Assembly (NCBI GenBank): GCA_012510625.1
Contig: JAAZHP010000188.1
Span: 1-5,532 of the forward strand
Length of the DNA stretch: 5,532 bases
Direction of reading: 5' to 3'
From: Bacillota bacterium
GTDB lineage: Bacteria > Bacillota > Dethiobacteria > DTU022
Part shown: one piece after another, positions 1 through 3,859 of the stretch
Position numbering within the stretch: position 1 is the stretch's first letter
How the letters are laid out: each line of letters opens with the position of its first letter
Made by a program: the position numbers and the translations under genes
Notes under the pieces: generated by a model
Databases searched by the model: none
What the model saw: the letters and a program-made list of their open reading frames with translations, nothing else
What the model was told of the DNA's origin: nothing

Positions 1-36
1 ACGAAGGTTCCTGCGAAATACAAGGCTCGAGTGTAA

Positions 37-75
37 GCCCGGCATGCGGGCGGGCATGGAAGCCCGCCCCTACGG
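37..75 (-). repeat. GC-rich palindromic repeat element, copy 1
   Basis: The sequence contains a perfect 8-bp inverted repeat, GGGCGGGC at 48-55 and GCCCGCCC at 62-69, around a 6-nt loop (56-61). An overlapping weaker hairpin, GCCCG (37-41) with CGGGC (47-51), shares part of the left arm, so the two folds are mutually exclusive. Read on the minus strand, the element starts GTAGGGGCGGGC and lies about 30 nt downstream of the acyl-CoA synthetase stop codon. It could therefore sit at the 3' end of that transcript. No T-run follows it on the minus strand, so it is not a classical intrinsic terminator. A degenerate copy in the opposite orientation lies near 2434-2460, which supports a dispersed REP-like element rather than a one-off hairpin. 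Confidence 0.6.
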
Positions 76-99
76 CTGTGTGCGATGTGCTTCCAGTCG

Positions 100-2238
100 T
101 TAAAAGGTGATCAGGGCGTCGACGACTACGGGGCGGGAGCCCTCGATAATGATGGGGTTGAGGTCTATCTCCCTGATTTCAGGATGCAGCAGCAGAAGGT
201 TGCCGGATTTTTGAAGGATCCCGGCCAGGGCTTCGCGATCCACGGCGGGCATCCCCCTGAATTCGCCGAGCAGCTCTTTAGCCCTGATTCCTTCAAGCAT
301 CTCCAGCGCATCGAGCCGGCTTAAAGGAGCCAGGCGGAAGACAGTATCCCGCAGCGCTTCGGTGAAGATCCCGCCGAGGCCGAACATGACGCAGGGCCCG
401 AAACCCGGCTGCCGGATTGCTCCGGCGACAAGCTCGCGTTCGCCGCGGACCATCCGTGCCACCAGCACCGGGATCTCTTTTTCCGCCGCCTCCCGGATAG
501 CCTTGAAGCTGCGGCGCACGGCGGCCCCGTCCGGCAGGTTAAGATAGATCAGCCCGCGCCCGGTCTTATGGGCAAACTCTTCCGAGCAGCCCTTTAGGAC
601 CACCGGGTATCCGAGCCTGCCGGCCGTTTCAACGGCCTCCTCCGCGGTATGGGCCAACTCTTCTGCACCGATAGGGATGCCGTAAGCGGCAAGCACCTTT
701 TTGGAGGCAAATTCATCGAGGAAAGGGACACCCCGTTTTACCGCCTCTGCAATCAGCGCCGCGGCTTCACCGGCGGCGGGAGGCAGGGCCGGCGCGGTTT
801 CCAGGCGCCGCTCCCGGATCTGCCTGTATTTCCAGAGAGCCACCATGGCCCGGGCCGCTTTCTCCGGTGCATCATAAACAGGGATGCCATGTTCCCGGTA
901 TGCGGTGGTGAAATCATCACTCTCATCAAAGAAGGAGGAGACCAGGAAGGGAACTCCAGACTTTTTCGGCAGCTCCATGGCAGCGGTGGTATCTTCCCGG
1001 AAAGATTCCAGGAACTCATCGCGGGGCACGCCGAACATCTCCCCGGCATGAGTATAGATCTGATTCATAAAACCGGTGCCCATGGCCCCGTGCAAGACAA
1101 TCCCGTCAACTTCGCCGCTTTGGATAACCAGTTCCGGAATGGTCACACTGATGGCCTGGATATCGAGAAAAAAGGTCAGATCCACAGGGTTGGCGCGGGC
1201 GCCGTGGGGCGGGATATGCGGGCGGATCTGTTCCTGGAGCCGCTTGGAAAAAATGGGCACCTCCAGCCCCCCGGCGTTGCAGGTATCGGAGATTGCCGTC
1301 CCCGGCCCGCCTGAATTGGTGATCACGCCAATCCTCTTCCCTTTCAGATGAGGCTGAGTGGCCAGGGCCCAGCCCAGCCCGTAAAGGTCTTCCACCGAGT
1401 AGACCCTTATAATTCCGGCTTGCTGAAAAAGCCCGTCGTAAAGATGATCCGGGCCGGCCATGGCCCCGGTATGGCTGGAGCCGGCGCGCGCACCGGCAGC
1501 GGTGCCGCCCACATACTGGGCAATCACCGGTTTGCGCGGCGTAATTTCACGGGCAATCTGCAGAAAGCGTGCCGGGTCCTTGAGCCCTTCAATATAGAGG
1601 GCGATCGCCTTTGTCTGTTCATCTTCTCCCAGGTAGGCCAGGGCATCATTGATATCGATGTCAGCCTCGTTGCCCAGGCTAATCGCCTTGCTGAAGCGGA
1701 TTCCCCTTTTTTTCAGATAGGGGAGCGTCTGGGTGACATAGGTGCCGCTTTGCGAGGCCATCCCCAGCAACCCCGGAGGGCCTTCCAGGGGCATGACCGT
1801 AACATTAAGCGAGATGGCGCTGTTGAGCAGGCCGATGCAGTTGGGCCCGAGGAAACGAATCCCGTAACGGCGGGCACACTCTTTAAGCTGCTCTTCCAGT
1901 TCCTGTCCCGCGCTGCCTGTTTCCCGGAAGCCGGCGGTGATCACCACCGCCCGTCTCGTCCCGATCTTGCCGAAGTCCTCCATCAGGCCGATTACCTGGT
2001 CCGTGGGCACAATAAAAATGGCCAGGTCAGGCGTTTCGGGAAGTTCAAATACAGACGGGTAAGCCTTGTGGCCGAGCACTGTCTGCTCCGACGGATGAAT
2101 GGGGTAGAATTTTCCTCGGTATCCGTCCTTGACAATGCTCAAAGCCTGGATTGTACCCATTTTTGTGGGGTTGTTTCCTGCGCCCACCGTGGCAATGGAG
2201 CGCGGATTCATTAAAGAATTGAGCGGGTTTTCCTTCAC
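100..2238 (-). CDS. NDP-forming acyl-CoA synthetase (acetate--CoA ligase, ADP-forming type; fused alpha-beta)
   Basis: Enzymes of this family interconvert acyl-CoA + ADP + Pi with acid + CoA + ATP in the cytoplasm, through a phosphohistidine intermediate. The 712-residue protein has the fused alpha-then-beta order. A CoA-binding Rossmann-like domain (about 8-100) carries GAGNNPTKMG near 20-28. Two succinyl-CoA-ligase-like domains follow (about 150-295 and 300-460), with GPNCIG at 131-136, SQSG at 162-165 and the phosphorylated His in SSHTGAMAG (H256). The C-terminal ATP-grasp part (about 490-712) has the second His in AHKTG (H557), FGLGGIFTEALRD near 619-631 and the metal-binding D692 and N694 of EIDLNP. 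Length fits a fused enzyme without a GNAT domain. The start is GTG, placed by AGGAGG seven bases upstream; the stop is TAA. Oddities are an HKTGRG loop where relatives usually have HK(T/S)(D/E)xGG, and a long stretch around 384-432 between strands of the third domain. The acyl substrate cannot be read from sequence. It is not cotranscribed with any gene downstream in this window. Confidence 0.93.
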   Translation of the reverse strand: MKENPLNSLMNPRSIATVGAGNNPTKMGTIQALSIVKDGYRGKFYPIHPSEQTVLGHKAYPSVFELPETPDLAIFIVPTDQVIGLMEDFGKIGTRRAVVITAGFRETGSAGQELEEQLKECARRYGIRFLGPNCIGLLNSAISLNVTVMPLEGPPGLLGMASQSGTYVTQTLPYLKKRGIRFSKAISLGNEADIDINDALAYLGEDEQTKAIALYIEGLKDPARFLQIAREITPRKPVIAQYVGGTAAGARAGSSHTGAMAGPDHLYDGLFQQAGIIRVYSVEDLYGLGWALATQPHLKGKRIGVITNSGGPGTAISDTCNAGGLEVPIFSKRLQEQIRPHIPPHGARANPVDLTFFLDIQAISVTIPELVIQSGEVDGIVLHGAMGTGFMNQIYTHAGEMFGVPRDEFLESFREDTTAAMELPKKSGVPFLVSSFFDESDDFTTAYREHGIPVYDAPEKAARAMVALWKYRQIRERRLETAPALPPAAGEAAALIAEAVKRGVPFLDEFASKKVLAAYGIPIGAEELAHTAEEAVETAGRLGYPVVLKGCSEEFAHKTGRGLIYLNLPDGAAVRRSFKAIREAAEKEIPVLVARMVRGERELVAGAIRQPGFGPCVMFGLGGIFTEALRDTVFRLAPLSRLDALEMLEGIRAKELLGEFRGMPAVDREALAGILQKSGNLLLLHPEIREIDLNPIIIEGSRPVVVDALITF

Positions 2239-2245
2239 AGTTCAG

Positions 2246-2251
2246 CCTCCT
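2246..2251 (-). promoter_or_regulatory. Shine-Dalgarno site of the acyl-CoA synthetase gene
   Basis: The minus strand reads AGGAGG here, separated by seven bases from the GTG codon at 2236-2238. This near-ideal site decides for the GTG start over the internal ATG at codon 10 (2209-2211). The first codons also lead directly into the conserved CoA-binding domain. Confidence 0.85.
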
Positions 2252-2256
2252 GTCTC

Positions 2257-2311
2257 ATTTGACCCATGGCTGCCCTTCATGAAGATGGTGATGATGTTGT
2301 ATGGGTGAAAT
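2257..2311 (-). promoter_or_regulatory. Inverted repeat in the leader of the acyl-CoA synthetase gene
   Basis: The arms ATTTGACCCAT (2257-2267) and ATGGGTGAAAT (2301-2311) pair at 10 of 11 positions, with one mismatch, around a 33-nt loop. The loop holds a perfect 10-bp palindrome, CTTCATGAAG (2275-2284). On the minus-strand transcript the 3' arm ends five bases before the AGGAGG ribosome binding site. It could be an RNA leader fold that affects translation or a protein-binding operator. It matches no riboswitch class that I recognise. The pairing is seen directly; the regulatory role is inference. Confidence 0.4.
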
Positions 2312-2337
2312 ATTAACAATTATCTGCCTAATATTAA
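2309..2337. repeat. Pair of AATATTAA direct repeats, 21 bp apart
   Basis: The octamer AATATTAA occurs at 2309-2316 and again at 2330-2337, start-to-start distance 21 bp, which is about two helical turns. The second copy is part of the palindrome TAATATTA (2329-2336). The pair sits in the AT-rich patch upstream of the acyl-CoA synthetase leader, where its promoter should lie. On the minus strand TTGAAA (2339-2344) and GATAAT (2319-2324) resemble -35 and -10 boxes, but their 14-bp spacing is too short for a confident sigma-A promoter. The repeats could be a regulator site or just AT-rich promoter sequence. Confidence 0.3.
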
Positions 2338-2433
2338 GTTTCAAGTTAAATGCGCGAATTCCTGCTCCTGTTCATAATTTTACCCAGATAGGACAGCCAT
2401 CACATTTTGGAGGCCGGAAGCCGGAGGTGAACG

Positions 2434-2462
2434 TGTAGGGTCGGGATTCCATCCCCTCCCCG
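2434..2462 (+). repeat. GC-rich palindromic repeat element, degenerate copy 2
   Basis: Read on the plus strand this stretch follows the minus-strand copy at 37-75 closely. Both have GTAGGG, then CGGG, then TTCCAT, then CCC and CCC at the same spacing, giving 22 of 26 identical positions over the core 2435-2460. Here the fold is GGGAT (2443-2447) with ATCCC (2451-2455) around a TCC loop, followed by a 2x2 internal mismatch and GGG (2438-2440) with CCC (2458-2460). It lies about 60 bp behind the dinB stop codon, in the opposite orientation to dinB. A short imperfect tandem, GCCGGAA then GCCGGAG (2413-2426), lies just to its left. Confidence 0.45.
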
Positions 2463-2489
2463 CCTTTAGTACAATCTTTAATTTGGGTT

Positions 2490-2515
2490 TCCCCTATGGG
2501 GACGGGTTAATACCC
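2490..2515 (-). terminator. Possible dinB 3'-end hairpins (weak)
   Basis: Two small adjacent hairpins follow the dinB stop codon. One is GGGT (2504-2507) with ACCC (2512-2515) around a 4-nt loop. The other is TCCCC (2490-2494) with GGGGA (2498-2502) around a 3-nt loop. On the minus strand no run of T follows, so they are not a standard intrinsic terminator. They may only protect or pause the 3' end. Confidence 0.2.
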
Positions 2516-2519
2516 CTTT

Positions 2520-3695
2520 CTAATCTTTTTTACGCTTCGGCTTGAGCAGGCTCCGGGCGCGGTATAAAACGGCGCCACCGTACTTTTCGCGGAGACGGTC
2601 CCGCACCTGGGCCAGGTCTTCTTCTTTCTTAGCAGTGCCCGAGGAATCAAATAACGCGAGCTGCTGCCCCGAGCCCAATCCGGCAACCCGCAGCCCCACC
2701 AGCCGCCAGGGTGGACGTCCCTTATGCAGGGCAAAAAGTTCTCGGGCGGTTTGGTAAATCTCCAGGTCGCTGTCCGTAGGAGCAGGCAGCGTCCGATCGC
2801 GGGTGATTGTCCTGAAGTCGGAGAATCGCAGCTTCAAGGAAACCGTACGGGCAAGCAGTCCTCCCGACCTCAAGCGGTAACCCAGGTTCTCAGCCTGGGC
2901 CATGAGAACAGCCCGGATGGCCTTTTCATCGGCCAGGTCTTTTGAGAATGTTTTCTCTTCAGAAATTGATTTTACTTTGTGAATAGTCTCCAGGGGACGA
3001 TCGTCAATACCGCGGGCGCTGCGCTGTACTACAGTGGCGCTGTTGCCGAAATATTTTTGAAGCAAATCGAGCGGCGCGGCGGCCAGCTGTCCGATAGTGC
3101 TAATTCCGATCCGGTTTAACTTCCGCACCGATGCCGGTCCCAGGCCGGGCAGCATCTCCAGAGTCCGGGGCCAAAGCAGCGCGGGAACATCTTCCGGCCA
3201 GAGCGTCCCCACCCGGTTTGGCTTGGCCATTTCAGAGGCGATCTTGGCCAGGAGCTTGTTCCGCGATACGCCGATGGTCAGCGGTAACATAAGCTCTTCT
3301 CGCACAACCCGGTGTATCTCTTTGGCTGCCGCCTCGCCTTTGCCGGCAGGAAAGCCCAGGTAGGCTTCATCAATGGAGACAATTTCCATTTCCGGGGTAA
3401 AGCGGCCGTAAATGGCAAAAACCTGTTCGGAGACGCGGCGGTAGCGGGCCATGTCGCCGGGTAGAAATACGGCCTCAGGGCAAAGCTGCAGAGCCCTGGC
3501 TGTAGGCATAGCCGACCGGACGCCGAATTTGCGCGCTTCGTATGAACAGGTGGAAACTACGCCCCGTGAAGCGGGGCTGCCACCCACAATAACCGGCAGG
3601 CCGCGGTACTGCGGATTGTCGCGCTGCTCCACCGAGGCGAAAAAAGCGTCAAGATCGCAAAGCAATATATCCGGGCCGTCGCGTCCTGAGATCAT
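2520..3695 (-). CDS. dinB: DNA polymerase IV (Y-family translesion polymerase DinB)
   Basis: Pol IV copies past damaged template bases and extends mismatched primer ends, acting with the sliding clamp. With the ATG at 3693-3695 the protein has 391 residues. The palm motif ILLCDLDAFFASVE supplies the first metal-binding Asp (D14), and F19 aligns with the steric gate that excludes ribonucleotides. CSYEARKFGVRSAMP (50-64) is the finger region, and SIDEAYL provides catalytic D109 and E110. IGVSRNKLLAKIAS (141-154) completes the palm. A helix-hairpin-helix follows in MLPGLGPASVRKLNRIG (about 181-197), then the little-finger domain (about 235-340). QQLALF (344-349) is a clamp-binding motif. It is followed by a charged tail of about 40 residues with an REKYGGAVLYRARSLL segment, as in many Firmicutes homologues. 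AAGGAG lies 12 bases before this ATG, a little far. A TTG at 3788 would add 31 residues with no recognisable homology, so I prefer the ATG. The stop is TAG. The gene is monocistronic here. Confidence 0.95.
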   Translation of the reverse strand: MISGRDGPDILLCDLDAFFASVEQRDNPQYRGLPVIVGGSPASRGVVSTCSYEARKFGVRSAMPTARALQLCPEAVFLPGDMARYRRVSEQVFAIYGRFTPEMEIVSIDEAYLGFPAGKGEAAAKEIHRVVREELMLPLTIGVSRNKLLAKIASEMAKPNRVGTLWPEDVPALLWPRTLEMLPGLGPASVRKLNRIGISTIGQLAAAPLDLLQKYFGNSATVVQRSARGIDDRPLETIHKVKSISEEKTFSKDLADEKAIRAVLMAQAENLGYRLRSGGLLARTVSLKLRFSDFRTITRDRTLPAPTDSDLEIYQTARELFALHKGRPPWRLVGLRVAGLGSGQQLALFDSSGTAKKEEDLAQVRDRLREKYGGAVLYRARSLLKPKRKKD

Positions 3696-3707
3696 TGGGG
3701 CCGGACA

Positions 3708-3713
3708 CTCCTT
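3708..3713 (-). promoter_or_regulatory. Probable ribosome binding site of dinB
   Basis: The minus strand reads AAGGAG, 12 bases before the ATG at 3693-3695. The spacing is longer than usual. It is still the best site in front of any candidate start, and the ATG places the catalytic DLD motif at the normal distance from the N terminus. No in-frame GTG or TTG lies closer. Confidence 0.5.
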
Positions 3714-3772
3714 AACCGCATTATGAAGATCAGTTCTTTCTCTTGGCCCCTCTTTCCTGCAGTTCCATTGAT

Positions 3773-3801
3773 TTGATTGAAATTTCAAAAAGGCCTTTTA
3801 T
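3773..3801 (+). promoter_or_regulatory. Candidate promoter of the dienoyl-CoA reductase-like gene
   Basis: TTGATT (3773-3778) and TTTTAT (3796-3801) are separated by 17 bp and match the sigma-A boxes at four of six positions each. Transcription would start near 3808, giving a leader of about 50 nt before the ATG at 3860. The spacer contains both 12-bp palindromes described separately, so a bound regulator would block this promoter. Because the region is AT-rich, chance matches are likely, and other pairings such as TTGAAG at 3807-3812 cannot be excluded. Confidence 0.3.
3777..3799. repeat. Two abutting 12-bp perfect palindromes between the divergent genes
   Basis: TTGAAATTTCAA (3777-3788) and AAAAGGCCTTTT (3788-3799) are each perfectly self-complementary and share one base. 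A further inverted repeat, TTCAAAAA (3784-3791) with TTTTTGAA (3804-3811), spans the second palindrome, and AAATATATTT (3818-3827) is another 10-bp palindrome. They sit between dinB and the divergent reductase gene, overlapping the candidate promoter of the latter. This is where a dimeric repressor site would be expected. No regulator gene is visible in the window, so the role is inferred. Confidence 0.4.
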
Positions 3802-3815
3802 CTTTTTTGAAGAAA

Positions 3816-3844
3816 TAAAATATATTTAATATTGATCCATGCAA
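3816..3844 (-). promoter_or_regulatory. Candidate dinB promoter
   Basis: On the minus strand TTGCAT (3839-3844) precedes TATTTT (3817-3822) by 16 bp. Shifted by two bases, TTTTAT (3815-3820) gives 18 bp. Both -10 boxes are four-of-six matches. The -35 overlaps the ribosome binding site region of the divergent gene. Transcripts would carry a leader of about 115 nt before the preferred dinB ATG. The assignment is weak because the tract is simple AT-rich sequence. Confidence 0.25.
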
Positions 3845-3850
3845 GGGAGG
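3843..3850 (+). promoter_or_regulatory. Shine-Dalgarno site of the dienoyl-CoA reductase-like gene
   Basis: AAGGGAGG lies nine bases before the ATG at 3860-3862. It is a strong site at good spacing and fixes the start, which also gives the family-typical N terminus beginning LFKPIQVGSMELKNRI. Confidence 0.85.
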
Positions 3851-3859
3851 CGTTTATCA

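Noticed and set aside
48..69. Intrinsic terminator of the acyl-CoA synthetase gene
   Set aside because: The stem is strong, but no T-run follows on the minus strand and a related copy exists elsewhere, so a repeat element is the better description.
1348..2214. Long plus-strand open frame (288 codons) opposite the acyl-CoA synthetase, and a similar one at 649-1314
   Set aside because: Both lie fully antisense to a gene with clear catalytic motifs. Their translations show no recognisable domain and no good ribosome binding site, as expected for shadow frames in GC-rich coding DNA.
2409..2436. GGAGGTGAAC followed by GTG, looking like a ribosome binding site and start on the plus strand
   Set aside because: The GTG is immediately followed by TAG, so no protein can start there.
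3725..3736. LexA/SOS-box-like GAAGATCAGTTC in front of dinB
   Set aside because: The Firmicutes box needs GAAC-N4-GTTC with a conserved purine/pyrimidine core. One half site is wrong and the core does not fit, so damage control of dinB cannot be claimed.
3696..3788. 31-residue N-terminal extension of DinB from a TTG at 3786-3788
   Set aside because: The extension has no resemblance to Y-family polymerases, the TTG has only a weak AAAAGG in front, and the ATG at 3693-3695 gives the normal distance to the DLD motif. It remains possible.
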